A DNA stretch of 64,000 nt from Bidens hawaiensis (Eukaryota; Streptophyta; Magnoliopsida; Asterales; Asteraceae): the NCBI GenBank assembly GCA_021521415.1, contig JAIQDT010006446.1, positions 1 to 64,000 on the forward strand, given 5' to 3'. Under the pieces are notes generated by a model, which saw only the letters and a program-made list of their open reading frames with translations, was not told the DNA's origin and did no database searches. Within the stretch, counting starts at the first letter, position 1. Each line of letters opens with the position of its first letter. Made by a program: the position numbers and the translations under genes. Positions 44,387 through 56,220 of the stretch are shown piece after piece.

Positions 44387-45281
44387 TAGGGCTAACATAT
44401 CGTGTATACCCGTACGCAATAAGACACGAACATCATCATCATCATCATCGTACTCAGTATATCCCACCAATAGCCAAGCTATGGTAGGGTCTGAGGAGGG
44501 TAAGATGTAGACAGCCTTACCCCTACCCCATAGGGATAGAGAGGCTGCTTCCGATGAGACCCCCGGCTCGATAGTAGTTTTGCATCAAGCCTTGGACATA
44601 AGGCACATAGCACTCAATCATCGGGACACCGGCTGATTGGTGCATGTACCATTGTCTTTCGGCTATCAACGCGACCACATGATGCCTGATTAACCTTCTG
44701 CCACTTTTAACGTTATTTTCACGAGATTAGTAAAATAACGTTAAAATTAGTGCAATTTTACTTTTGCCCACCCGAGGGTTCACACATATATACATTATAT
44801 GCGCGCACCGCAAGCAGGGCGAATAAGACACGAACATGAAATGTGTATACCTGTACACGACACGAAAACTTGTCGTGCACCTGTATCCCAAACACGAACA
44901 CGAACTTGTTAATACATGGTATACACGATATGACACGATAATACACGATAAGAGTTGAAATCGATCATACGACAGTCAAATTTTCCGTATTAACCTAATT
45001 GGGAAAGTCGTGAGAATGTGACGGCTGAGAGAAAGTGAGAATGTTTTAGGAATTTAGGGTTTAGGATAACTTATAATTATACATATTTAATTATAAAAAT
45101 CTAATCAGGTACTTAACATGTAGTTAATAGGTAAACATGTATTTTAGCTGTTTAGACACGAATATTAACAGGTAGATTCGTGTCTACCTGTTTAGTACAC
45201 AAAACCTGTTAAGGCCTTACCTGGTACCTGTTAAAATCGTGTAGATACGTGCCGTGTATCGGGTATAAATTGCCAGCCCTA
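44387..45281. repeat. hAT-like MITE (family E) split by a SINE
   Basis: Starts TAGGGCTAACATATCGTG and ends TATAAATTGCCAGCCCTA; CACGATACACG words fill it. Flanks CAGCTAGT (44379-44386) and CAGCTAAT (45282-45289) form an 8-bp duplication with one mismatch. Unit 2 of the segmental duplication has the uninterrupted site near 47822-47834. Confidence 0.8.
44434..44821 (-). repeat. SINE-type retroelement, copy 2
   Basis: 388 bp, minus-strand orientation, (GAT)n tail. Perfect 16-bp target duplication AATAAGACACGAACAT (44418-44433, 44822-44837). Same family as 36072-36460. Confidence 0.9.
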
Positions 45282-45843
45282 CAGCTAATGGCAATGAGTG
45301 GGGTTGTGGAGGTGGCAGGGTGGTGGCTAGAGATGCAAATCCTAAGCGGTTAACCGACTCAAAACCGATTATTAACTTGTATAGCAGAAACCGGTTTGTA
45401 ACCGAACCAGACCCGCTAGGAATTTTCACATAAGAATTGATTAGGAGCCGATTAACTGAAAGCGGTTTGATGAATTGAAGTTGTTCCATTTTTTTTTTCT
45501 AAATTGAACCCTTTTGACGGTAGAAGGTTTAATGTGTAATGGATGAAAATGCGCAACTTTTAGTTGTATGTCGATTGGTGTTGTAAAGTCTTGTCCTGCA
45601 TTTAGAAAATTCCATTTAAAGATTCGTATACTAACCTATACTACACATATAAATAGGCAATAGCTCGAGAAATAACTTGATAATAAAATTCAAGTCCTAG
45701 AATATTGCAACTTTGACGGGAAAAAAGTATCGTTATATTATTTACAAAAGTTGTGGTTTGTGGATTCCTAAGTCCATTCTCGCAAGTTCAATCACTAAAC
45801 TTTAAATGAGCCCTCGTATCACATATTCGAAAATGACTTTTTA

Positions 45844-46023
45844 GGTGGTTGTTGAAACTCCTTATTTTAGCCTCAAATAACTTATAACTTCTCTAAAAAG
45901 TCATAAGGTGTTTTGATAAGTTCAATGTTATGAGAACAATAAGTCATAAGTTACACTTTTGTAACTTATGACTTCTAACAATAAGCTATAAGGAGGGAAA
46001 AATAAGAAATCCCAAACACGCCC
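45844..46023. repeat. Tourist-like MITE
   Basis: 180 bp with imperfect inverted ends (GGTGGTTGTTGAAACTCC / complement of GGGCGTGTTTGGGATTTC). Flanked by TTA on both sides (45841-45843, 46024-46026). Unit 2 lacks it at 49259-49265. Confidence 0.75.
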
Positions 46024-46050
46024 TTAATAAGCCTTTTCACATAATACTAA

Positions 46051-46080
46051 CTAGACAACAATTCGCCGCACCGCGGCGGC
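46051..46080 (-). mobile_element. Helitron-type 3' terminus
   Basis: On the minus strand: CGCCGC, loop GGT, GCGGCG, then 9 nt and CTAG followed by T. A perfect GC-rich hairpin at the right distance from CTAG fits a Helitron 3' end; the element would extend rightward. Its 5' end was not found. Confidence 0.55.
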
Positions 46081-47619
46081 GTAGCGACTTGGTATTGATT
46101 AAGTCCGTTACGGGATTAGTAGTAAACAAAAAATAAATAATCTCATAAACGCCCAAATGGTATCGATGCACGCACAAATTTTGATCAAAGTGACACGAAT
46201 TTGGTAGGTATCGGTTAGGTTTGTTACAATACCATCACTAGACACAAAAAATAAATTACTAAACGTCTGGAATAATAGTGGTACTCGTATAGCTTATGAA
46301 AAAAAACATATTTAAAACAACCCTTATTCGGTTAGTAAAACCCGAATGTTGCAGAGACAAGTCGACACGAATTCGGTCGGTATCGATTAACTTTGTTATG
46401 GTACCAAAAGTACACTCGAAAAATAACTCCATTAACATATTTGAAACAAAAAGAATAAAACCCATACTTAAAAAAACTATTAAAATATTCTAAAAATCTA
46501 TTGTGGCGGCGAGTAAAGCCTGGGCGTTGTAAGGAAATGTCGATGCAGATTAATTCTTTTGGTTTCAGTTACATTCGTTACAGTACTATAACTAAAAAAT
46601 TTTAAATATTAAAACAAAAAAAAAGAGAGAGAGAAACCATTAAAATATTGGAAAAAAATTCCTGTGATCGAAACATTTAGACCCACCTATGAGAAACAAA
46701 TACAAAAATATATAACATCAAAAAATCACCATGAGATTCGAAGTTGCACTGAAAGGTCGAGAAAAACTTAACAAAAACCACATCCATCACACTACATACA
46801 CATCATGTCCCTAGTCCAATTGAATTACTTAAATACTCAAAAGTAATGTCTTTGAAGATTCTGTGGCACCGACCACTTGCTATTTATCTTATGTATATAA
46901 TGAGAAGCCCCTCTCATCTAGTGTCAATAGAATAAGAATCTACGATATTGTTGAACAATTAGTCCTGCAAAAGCTTGAAATCTAGTATCAAATTATATTT
47001 TATGTGAACATATTTCAAAGATTATAGTTTGATATGATAGCATATCAACTACTAGTATTTTAGTGTAATTTAATTAACTGGTCGGCCAACGTAATCATAA
47101 TAATTATTAAGCAAGTTACGGATGTACAGAATGCGCGTTTATTTTAGTTTGTTATGATGTAAACGAATGAGGGTCCAAGTGCAACAACCCCAATTAGCAG
47201 GTGACGTGGTCTAAGAGGCAAAGCCCCTGACAAATGCAAGTAAAATTATATACGGAGGTAAATTAAATACGTCACACATGACCATAAGAATTTATATGGT
47301 GGTAATTAATTAAACTTAATAAATTTTGAATTATAACTGCAAATGCAGTTATCCTCAAGAGCAGAGATAAACGAGTGTGGTTTTATTTGTTTGAGGAACC
47401 ATCATATAACTTTTAATCTGAAAATTATCATAACGCTTTTAAAATTAAAATGCTATTTCCCAAAATTCCCAACGTCAACAAGATTTTCTATAAACATTTG
47501 AATATGGGTGTTGGGCTTGGCCTCAGGGTGGGCCAATTATTGTTATGTACCCTATTGGGCTTTGGGTTTAGGGGTCATTTGTCTGTTTTTAAAAGGTAAA
47601 GCCAACAATGGACTATGAA

Positions 47620-49550
47620 GACTGGTCAAAACATCTTCGAGTCAAAAAGGGTTTGAGTCAATATGGGTTCCTAGCAAACGAGTTCACGTCAAAATAGTCC
47701 GTTTTAAAACATGGTAATTTGATTATGGTCAAAACGGGTTTCGTCGCTTTCGACCAAAATGGAGTCACGTTGAAATGAGTTTTTAAGGTATCAAAATAGG
47801 TTCATCCGTTATACATTTTTATGCCAGCAAGTAGCAATGAGTGGAGTTGTGGAGGTAGTAGGGTGATGGCTAGAGGTGCAAATCCTAACAGGTTAACTGA
47901 CCCGAAACTGAAACTTAACCATGGTAAGGGATCGGTTAGAGATTTTCATATAGGAACCGGTTAGTAAGGTCAACCAGTTACAACGGTTAGTGTTTTTCCA
48001 CTAAAAAGATGGTTACGGCTAGTAACCGGTATTTTCAAAACCGGTTTTTGCACCTCCAATGATGGCCACGGTGGAGGGTGCGGTGGTGGAGGAGGTGATG
48101 CCGGGGTACCATAGTGGAAGGAGAAAATAGTAACTGTGATAGCGGTGATGGCAACGTTGTTGGTATTGGTGATGGAGTCAGTTTTGACGGTTGTGTGGGT
48201 GGCAGTGGTGATGGCAATAACGGTGGTGCCAGAAACTAGTTGTTAGTGGAAACAAATAATGGTCATTGGTGGTGGTAATTCATGTGGACCCGTTTTAAGT
48301 TAACAAGTTAATAATCTTTGTCCATTTTTACCCGTTGTGTAATTTAAGTTCAACAAAATTAGCCCACATACGTTTTTCTCTTCCCAAATCAAACAATAAA
48401 TAAAAATTCAGGAATTGGCAACTGTGATGAATCAGGACATCTACTTCTGAATTGTGAGATTGTTAATTTTGTGTGGACTTAACTCTTTCGTACGGTGAGC
48501 TACTTGAATGGATCGCTTTCTCATCTTCTTCGACATCAACAAGAAAGATTCTTTATGCCATTTATCTCTTGCTCTTTGGTGCATTTGGCGAGCAAAAGAT
48601 GACCTTACAAAATTGTGGACGAAGTTACAGATTTAGGTTTTCTTTGGACTATTAATTGGGGCATAGAGATTGGAATAGGTGGTGTCACTTTGACTTCTGT
48701 AATCTAATACATTTATCGGTCAATAGGTGTTTGGTGTATTCTTTGCGTAGCTGCTTGCTAGCATTCGGTGATTAATAAAATTATTGCGGTTCCAAAAGAA
48801 AAATAATAATATTAATAATAACAACAAACAACAACAACATGAAAATTAGAAGGTTTTATGAATTAATCAATTGAACATATATTTTTGATGAATTTGAAGC
48901 CGTTCCATTTTTGGCTCTTTTTTTTTTTTTTTTTAATTAAACCGTTTGACTGTAGGTTTAATGTGTGATGGATAAAATGCTAAACTTTTAGTTGTATATC
49001 AATTGGTGCTGCAAATGTTGTCCTAGATTTAGAAAATTCCATTTAAAGATTCGTATACTAATCTTTATCACACATAAATAGCTCGACAAATAACTCAAAT
49101 ATTAAAATTCAAGTCGTAGAATTTTGTGAATTCTGTAACTTTGACGAAAAAGGATCATCATATCATTCACAAAAGTTGTGGTTTATGGATTCCTAGGTCC
49201 ATTCTCGCAAGTTGAATCACTAGACTTTAAATGATCCCGATATCACATATCTGAAAATGACTTATAACAAGCCTTTTAACACAGTACAAATAATGAGTTC
49301 CTCTCATCTAGTGACAATAGAATAAGAATCAATTATGTTTATTGGTCCTGTAAAAGCTTGAAATCCAGTATCAAATTATATATTCATGTGAAGCTGTGAA
49401 CACATTTCAAATATTACACTTTGATGAGAGAACATATTTGTGGAACGTTTTCTTTAAACATTTGTATATGGGGTTTGGGTTTGGGCGTCGGGATGGGCCA
49501 ATTATTGGAATGCACCATATTGGGCTTTAGGTTTAGGGCTCATTTTTGTG
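47620..49550. repeat. segmental duplication, unit 2
   Basis: Shorter, less interrupted partner of 44187-47590, in direct orientation. It has its own GTGGTGG-rich stretch (48060-48240), which is not coding. No gene seen. Confidence 0.72.
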
Positions 49551-49673
49551 TTCAGCATTACTCTGCGTACCTTTAATAAACAAACCCAATTCAGAACGTA
49601 ATTCAGTTAATTGTTCGGGTTATGACTCATTCCAACAGTGAACTATGGACGTCAGACTGGGCCGATTATCAAC

Positions 49674-49986
49674 TAGAGATGCACACAATACCCGGTTCCT
49701 GGGCCGGAACCGGTTCCTACCCATATCTGACCCGCGTGTACGATATGATATTGGATTTCTCCCCGGAGCCGTACCCGGACCCGGACCCGCCAGAACCGAA
49801 GCCTGAAATACCTGTTTAAAACCCGACCCTACCCGAAACCTGAAAAAACCCCGGAAAACCCGGTCAAATACCCGACTATACCCGAAACCGATTCCTACCC
49901 AACCCGGTTTGACTTTTGTTGACATACCCGAAACCGTTTCCTACCCGGTTCTGGTTCCTGAAAATACCCATGTTTGTGCACCTCTA
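49674..49986. repeat. hAT-like MITE, family C short copy
   Basis: 313 bp. Starts TAGAGATGCACACAATACCC and ends TGTTTGTGCACCTCTA, like the tandem pair at 38-40 kb. 8-bp flanks TTATCAAC (49666-49673) and TTACCAAC (49987-49994), one mismatch. Confidence 0.82.
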
Positions 49987-50223
49987 TTACCAACTGGGCG
50001 CAAAATGCTTCTTATTGGGCTCAGAAAGTTTAGTTCACTAAATAGATGGGAATTCAAGTCCATTATATAAGGCCTGCTCATTTTTCGACTAGGTCCTCAG
50101 ATAATATAATTAAATTTTCTCATTTCTCAGCAAGAGTTTTAACCTATGGCTTCTTTTTAATAACGTCACATGTTGGGTAAAGATTTTTAAAAAGAAGTGA
50201 GTGTTTTAGTGTCTTTAAGAATA

Positions 50224-51213
50224 TGGTTCAAACGAGCCGAGCTGCTCGTGAGTTATTCGAGATTGGCTTGTTAAAAAGTTTAATCGAGTCTGAACCCGAG
50301 CTCAAGCCTGAAAGTAAGCTCGTTTAATAAACGAGCCCGAGCATCATTTATCGAGCTCGAGCCGACTCCCGAGCCTAAACACGCATGTCATTTACATATT
50401 TTTTTAAAATATATATTTAATAATTATTAATTAATATATATAATGTTATGAAAATATAAATAAAAATAACTAAATAACATGTATTATTTTATACATAAAA
50501 TTATAATAGAAAAAAATATAAAAATAATTCTGCAAATTGAAATAAATAATCCCACCTTTGTGTGTTGGCCGATAATAATCTCAATTTTATAAATCACCAC
50601 CAACGGTTCAGCCTTTCAACTATTTTTGTCTCAATAAATCTCTGTTAAAAATCACTTAACGTCGTTAAGTTTTTTTTTTTTTTTCTGTGTTTCAAACCTA
50701 TGTTTCAGGGCTTTTGACGGAAAAAGGATATGAGTCGACTGATGTAAAACTGATATCGAAACGGTGATCCAAACGACGAAACAGTGTTCCAGTTCGAGTG
50801 TTTGAAATTCTTGTTAACAAAAATCAAGTCATTTGAATCACCGTTTCAAGCTAAGTTTTACATCAGTCGACTCGTATCATTTTTCTAATCAAAAGCCCTA
50901 AAACATCGGTTTGAAACTCGGGAAAAACTTAACGACGTTAAATGTTTCTAAAGGAGGTCCATTGAGACAAAAATAGTTGAAAGGTTGAACCGTTAGTTGA
51001 AAATTAGAATTATTATTGGCCAATACAAATAAATTGGGATTATTTATTTTCAATTTGCCAAATAATTATAGTTATATATATATATATAAAAATAATTGAC
51101 AAATGGTAAACGAGCTGAGCTCGAGCTTGAAAATCTACTCACAAGCCGATTGAGCTCGTGCTCTGTATAAGTTAAATGAATCGAGCTCAGGCTTAGCTCG
51201 TTTGCAACCCTAC
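50224..51213. repeat. MITE family A copy 2 with nested element
   Basis: Matches 2705-3204 at both ends (CAAACGAGCCGAGCTGCTCG at the left, GAGCTTGAAAATCTACTCAC and TTAGCTCGTTTGCAACCCT at the right). Flanked by a 9-bp repeat TTAAGAATA (50215-50223, 51214-51222). Its AT-rich core is split by the element at 50531-51059. Confidence 0.78.
50531..51059. repeat. MULE-like fold-back element, family B copy 3 (nested)
   Basis: 529 bp. Inverted ends TGCAAATTGAAATAAATAAT and complement of GGCAAATTGAAAATAAATAA, with CCGATAATAATC words further in, so related to the elements at 17.5 and 20.8 kb. Flanks share AAATAATT (50522-50529, 51060-51067). Confidence 0.8.
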
Positions 51214-52373
51214 TTAAGAATAAAGAGAAATTTGAAGATTTGGTTTGTGCGATAACATAATGGCTAAGTAATTATTGTTGTAAAGTTTTGAGGAGAGTTA
51301 AGAGCTACACATATTTTTCGCAAAATATTGAAATCTTGACTTGCGTCACATGACTTGAAATGTCTGAAAAAAGGGTATTACATTGCTTGAAATGCCTAAA
51401 GGTATCGGCATTATGACCCCGCATAGTTTAACCTGAGTTGCCCATAGGATATTTTTGTGTTTTAAAATGAATCAACTTGTAGGCCTTTTAGTATGGGCCC
51501 GAATCCAGCAAATACGCATTCTAAGTTCATGTGGGAATGATTGTCCAATTTCAAGTCTCAAATCTCCCAATTTTCTATATAAAATCCGCAACTAAGACAA
51601 CCAATTTCATATAAACTTCTAAACTATTAATATCCAGGGGTACCTTGTAAGACAGTGAAAACAAGTTAAGACTTTAGGCCCATACTTAGAGGGTGTTTGG
51701 GATTGCTTATTTTCGTCAACTTATACCTTATTAACTTTTTAAAAAGTAATAAGGTTTTTGAAATTGCTTATTAATAAGTAAAATAAATTCAAAGTAATGC
51801 ATTGGTGTGGCGGTAGGCTTGGTTGTTAATAAAATATAGGTTAGGAGTTGAAAACTTGTAATAAGCAAAATTCTTTTTTCCTTAACAATTATCATGAAAA
51901 GACTATAAAATCTTGTTACGATTTAGACGTTCACATTCGCTAAGCCGCCAGTTAATATCCGTAAATACCCGTGTTAACAATACCCGGGTTTACAGCCACG
52001 TGCCGCATATTTAAAGTTGAATTAGTCTTCCTGTGACAACCGACTAAAAAGATTTACAAAAGGAACTAATGGTAAAATTGAGTATTTGAATCTTCCCATC
52101 AAGTCGATTCAACTTACTCCAAAACAAAGCAAATCACTATTAGTCTACTATCATGGCTCATGAGTCACGAGATCAAGCTTAAATTCATAAAACAAAAACA
52201 GAAATGGTGACATTAGACATACCGGAACCATAATTCTTTTGATTAAAAACTAAGAGCTTTCTAAAAGCATCCAACACGACAATAAGAGTAACCGAGCACA
52301 GGTCAAAAACAGAACGAGAACACAACACTTGCAACAATAAGAGAACAGATCCCGATAACCTACAAACCCTAAC
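51214..52373. other. intergenic
   Basis: No gene. Contains a partial Tourist-like end (GAGGGTGTTTGGGATTGCTT near 51689). From about 52240 it is the 3' UTR of the RNA-binding protein gene. Confidence 0.45.
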
Positions 52374-53155
52374 CTACCACTTCCCCTCGGAATCACCGCC
52401 TCCCCTAGAGTACCTAGATCCACCATCATTCCCACCGTAACCGCCATCACGTCCACCACCATAACCACGGTCTCCACCACGCCTGTCACCACCATAACCA
52501 CGGTCTCCACCACGCCTGTCACCACCATAACCGCCACCACCACCTCCATATCCACCTTCACGACGTCCTCCGCCGTATCCACCTTCACGTCGTCCACCAC
52601 CGCCGCCGCCACCACCGCTGCGTGACTGCGCCTCGTTCACGGTGATGTTACGGCCGTCCAAACTCTGGCCGTTCATCCCTTCGATTGCGTCTCTCAACGA
52701 CTGCTCTTCCTTGAAGGTAACGAATCCGAATCCTCTAGATCTACCGGTTTCACGATCGTTGATGATCTGAATAACACAAAAACCTAATTAATTTGTGATT
52801 AATTTTAATAAACTGTGATTGAATTAACATAAGCTGCTGAATCGTAATCTCAATCGATCGATCGTCTGCCTCTTATAATAATAAGAGAACAAGAGGATGA
52901 ACGTACCGTTTTAGATATCAGTAAAAGTAACAGAGAAATAGTAACAGATCTAATAGTAACAGTAACAGAAGAACGTGTGAATATTCGTCAAACAAAGCCG
53001 AATCAGGATGGATCCGAATCCGAGCTTTGCGACAAACGGACCTTCGATTCGAGAATCTCGCCGTAAGTAGAGAACGCTTCTTCAAGTGACCGGTCAGTGG
53101 TGGCCCAGGCGAGGCCACCGACGAAACACCTGTACTCAACGTCAGCAGAAGCCAT
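52374..53155 (-). CDS. GRP: glycine-rich RNA-binding protein (GRP7/GRP8 type)
   Basis: Two exons: 53042-53155 (38 codons) and 52374-52766 (130 codons plus stop). A 275-bp intron joins them in phase 0, giving 168 residues. The N-terminal RRM has RNP2 (CFVGGLAW) in exon 1 and RNP1 (RGFGFVTF) in exon 2. The C-terminal half is a Gly/Arg/Tyr-rich low-complexity tail with repeated GGYGG and [11 protein letters not shown] units. This is the class IV GRP family: nuclear-cytoplasmic RNA binders acting in splicing, cold and stress responses, and as slave oscillators of the clock in Arabidopsis. The intron sits inside the RRM at the family's conserved position. In GRP7/GRP8 that intron mediates autoregulation by alternative splicing; whether it does here is inference. 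Confidence 0.95.
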
Positions 53156-53224
53156 TTCTGGTGGAATACAACGGTGATGAAAGAAAGTTGCAGGTGTGAG
53201 TGATTATGGTTGGAAATGGTGTGG

Positions 53225-53231
53225 TTATATA
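53225..53231 (-). promoter_or_regulatory. TATA box of the GRP gene
   Basis: TATATAA on the minus strand in CCTATATAACC, 70 bp upstream of the ATG. Short leaders are normal for this family. No other TATA-like string is as well placed. Confidence 0.6.
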
Positions 53232-53233
53232 GG

Positions 53234-54453
53234 CGAGGAGAATTGAAGTTGACCGTGGTTTGCTAACTTGCGCTTGGTGTGTAGTGCGCACCAGGCTGCT
53301 GTCACTTAACCGTGGTTTGGGTAGGGTCGGGGTATCCTTTTGATATAAACCTAATTAATTTCGGTAGCAAATGTTTTAGATATTTTAGAGAGAGAGCATC
53401 AAATATCAACCTAAAATATCTTTTATTATATTGTGGTTAATACACATATGAAAGTAGGTGAAGAAAGTAGCATATCTACAACTAAATATTTGTTATGAAA
53501 ACTGTAATTTGCAAATATAATGTCGTTTGTTTGATAAATTGAATATCGTCTACATAAGCTGAAAATTTGTTATCTATCACATATATCACATTAGATAGAG
53601 TCATTTAACGTCTGTATATTGCTGACATAATTGATGGTGGTGTACGAATTGTGGAAGTGAGTGGTGGTGGTGGTGGTGGTGCTCACATACTATTATTATT
53701 TTTTTTCCTTTTGAACACCAACTATTTATTATTTATTATTATTGTTATCAGTATTATTATTAGTATCACTACTGCTACCTATTTATTATTGTAACCTATA
53801 TTGGTCATACATATGACTTTGGAGTTGGGGGTTCCTTGGGAAACAACCTCTCTATGTTTTCGATATAAATACTGTTTGTCTACATTTCACTCTTCTCAGG
53901 TATTGACGGAATTTCTATTGGTATGATTGATTATGTATTTGTAGTGTACAACTTTAAATTCATGATATACAAACAAGATAAAACATAAAGTGAATATTTT
54001 TTTTATTTAAAATCATGATCTTTTTTATTAATAAGTATTTTGACATATGTTTTTTCAACCAATGATTAACAATGAATACGAACTCGACGAGTCAGGCAAA
54101 ATCAAGTAATCAACTGCTAGAAAAATGGATTGTGTAAATCACATGAAGTAAGTTTAGCCATTGTTGCAATGACATTGAGTTTTTCTAGTACTAGAATGTC
54201 CATACATGAGATAACATTACTTCCAAACGTGGCCTAGCGAATGATAATACCATTTTTACAACTTTGATTTATCTGATGTCATCTTTTGTGTGGACCTTAG
54301 GTATCAGAAAATCCAGTTTCATTGCTACAATTTCTAAACTCATCTCTTAGGATATTTACGAAATTGACCTCTCGAAAGTCGTAGACGAATCCTATTTGAA
54401 AATTCTTTTACAACAAACCACAAGAAATTTGTTTTGAATGTAGTTGAAGACCT
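53234..54453. other. intergenic
   Basis: AT-rich with a (GGT)n run near 53661-53680 and (ATT)n runs near 53726-53765. No gene seen. Confidence 0.5.
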
Positions 54454-55070
54454 CTAGGGGGTGTTTGGTAGAGGGAATTGAGAGGTGAGAAATGGAATTA
54501 GAAAGAATTCTCTTGTTTGTTTATGAAATAAAGAGGTGAGAAATGGAAATAAACCATTTCCATTTCTCTTATTTCTTTTCTCTACAAAAAGCGGAGAATT
54601 GGATTCTAGGGTTCCATTTCTCAGTCTCATTCCAGGGTTTCCTCCATCGATCTGCTAGGTATGATTCTTCCATCCTCTCCTTCTTCTTTAACAACATATC
54701 TTTGATTTTTGAAACCCTACTTTACGATTTTGCTTGCTTCTGCTCCTTCACTCTTCCGTCACATTAACATGTTCTTTATAACTACGATTTCTTCATCTTC
54801 GTATCAGTTTCTCTGTATATCTATTTGAACCAAGGATGAAAGCCATTTTATATATGGGGTTTCAGTATATTACCCATGACCCAGGTACTTTTCATTCTTA
54901 CTTGATACATAAAGTTGTAACATGAGTAAATGGTCGATTACAAGGGCTGTGTGCATCCGGCGATTTAAGTTCCTATCAAGTAACACGATTTAACTTAACT
55001 TCAATCTTCATCCAATTTGGTTAGAAAAAAGTCACACGTACATAAATTTATAGTTTTGTGTAATTTGTAG

Positions 55071-56220
55071 CTTTAAAGGTGAGGATGAAAATGAAAACAT
55101 GAGCTTTCAGGTTGTGAAATTGAAGACACAGGATAAGAATAAACTTCAGGAAGAATTAGGGCTTTCAGGTTAGTTTTAGAAATGCCATTTTTGTATCTAA
55201 TGTTTAGGCCTTTAAATGAATCGAATGAACACAAACGGAGCATGTTCATGTTCGTTCATTCGTTTAGCTTTAACCGAACAAGCGTTTGAACACGAACAAA
55301 TAAATGAACAGGGTTTTCTTGTGTGTGTTTGTTTGTTAAGAAAATGAACGTATTCGTCTATGTTTGTTTGTTAACAGCATAAAGTATAAACGAACGGTTC
55401 AGGAACTTAAACAAACAAACATAACTGAACACAGATGAACAACATAACTGAACTAAAACCTATTAAAAGTAAATGTGAACAACAATGTTTGTGGTCTAAA
55501 AAGTTATTAGACTAGAGTAAACTTTAATGGGCCTAAAAATTTAAATGAATATGTTAACGACCTAAAAAATTCGTAAACCAACGAACATAAAATAATTTAA
55601 ATGAAAAAACGTAAACAAACGTTCATGAACATAAATGAGCGAACGGGACAAGTAATCATGTTCGTTCGTTTAACTAAATGAACAAAACTTTGTGTTCATG
55701 TTCGTACGTAAATAAACGAACATAAACGAATGGTTCACGAACTGTTCATTGAGCGTTTGGCTTGTTTACAAGTCTACTAATGTTTAGTAAAAATATTTGA
55801 TGGTTTTCTGTTGCTAGATAATAATCAAGAAACTAAAGGAACATGGCAAGAAAGCCTGCAAATATGGAAAGATATTCTGAGAAGGGAGCAATTAGCCGAA
55901 CAGTTAGATTCATCACGTGCTAAATATGCAATTGAATTTGACATGAAAGAGGTTGAAAAAAGTTTTCGTGAAGAAGATGCAAAGGCGAAAGCCAAAGGCA
56001 CACAAGGCGTTAGAGCACTTTGGATATCAAAAAGATGGTGGCGTTACCGCCCTAAACTGCCTTACACTTATTTTCTTGAAAAACTTGAACATTCTGAGGT
56101 CAGACATGTGACTTTTTCTTAGATTTCTCTTTCTGAACACCTCATTTTTCTCAATATAGAGCTTTGACAGGTGGCTGCTGTTGTGTTCACTGAGGACCTG
56201 AAAACATTATATGTGTTCAC
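55071..56220 (+). pseudogene. captured exons of an FTSHI-type (inactive FtsH) gene
   Basis: Three exon pieces with good splice sites: 55071-55169, 55818-56098 and from 56171 to about 56220. Phases agree (phase 1, then phase 0). Exon 1 ends KLQEELGLS. Exon 2 has AKYAIEFDMKEVEKSFREED, TQGVRALWISKRWWRYRP and LPYTYFLEKLEHSE. Exon 3 starts VAAVVFTEDLKTLYV. From memory this matches the region before the transmembrane and AAA domains of FTSHI2-like proteins (EMB2083 in Arabidopsis), catalytically inactive FtsH relatives in the chloroplast envelope import-motor complex. The AAA and protease-like domains are missing, and the frame after exon 3 runs into unrelated sequence. It is therefore a fragment. 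It could also be a host-gene remnant around which repeats gathered, but its position inside matching TIRs favours capture. Confidence 0.68.
55208..55776. repeat. MITE inside the captured intron
   Basis: 569 bp rich in GTTCGTTTA/TAAACGAAC words in both orientations. Flanked by a perfect 11-bp repeat CTAATGTTTAG (55197-55207, 55777-55787). It lies wholly between the splice sites of exons 1 and 2. A fragment of a similar element (GGCCTGCAAATGAACTGAAC) is at 56300-56350. Confidence 0.75.

Larger units (their letters stand above)
44187..47590. repeat. segmental duplication, unit 1
   Basis: Shares many collinear blocks with 47620-49550, for example GACTGGTCAAAACA, ATCAAAATAGGTTCATC, GAAAATTCCATTTAAAGATT, CTCATCTAGTG and GGGCCAATTATTG. 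It has grown by insertions: a hAT MITE (44387-45281) with a SINE inside it, a Tourist-like MITE (45844-46023) and a Helitron-type end at 46051. No gene. Confidence 0.75.

Noticed and set aside
48035..48217. Pro/His-rich minus-strand ORF in segmental duplication unit 2
   Set aside because: A reading of GTGGTGG-rich low-complexity DNA.
52250..52615. 121-codon Val/Asp/Met-rich minus-strand ORF
   Set aside because: Wrong-frame reading of the glycine-rich tail of the GRP gene.
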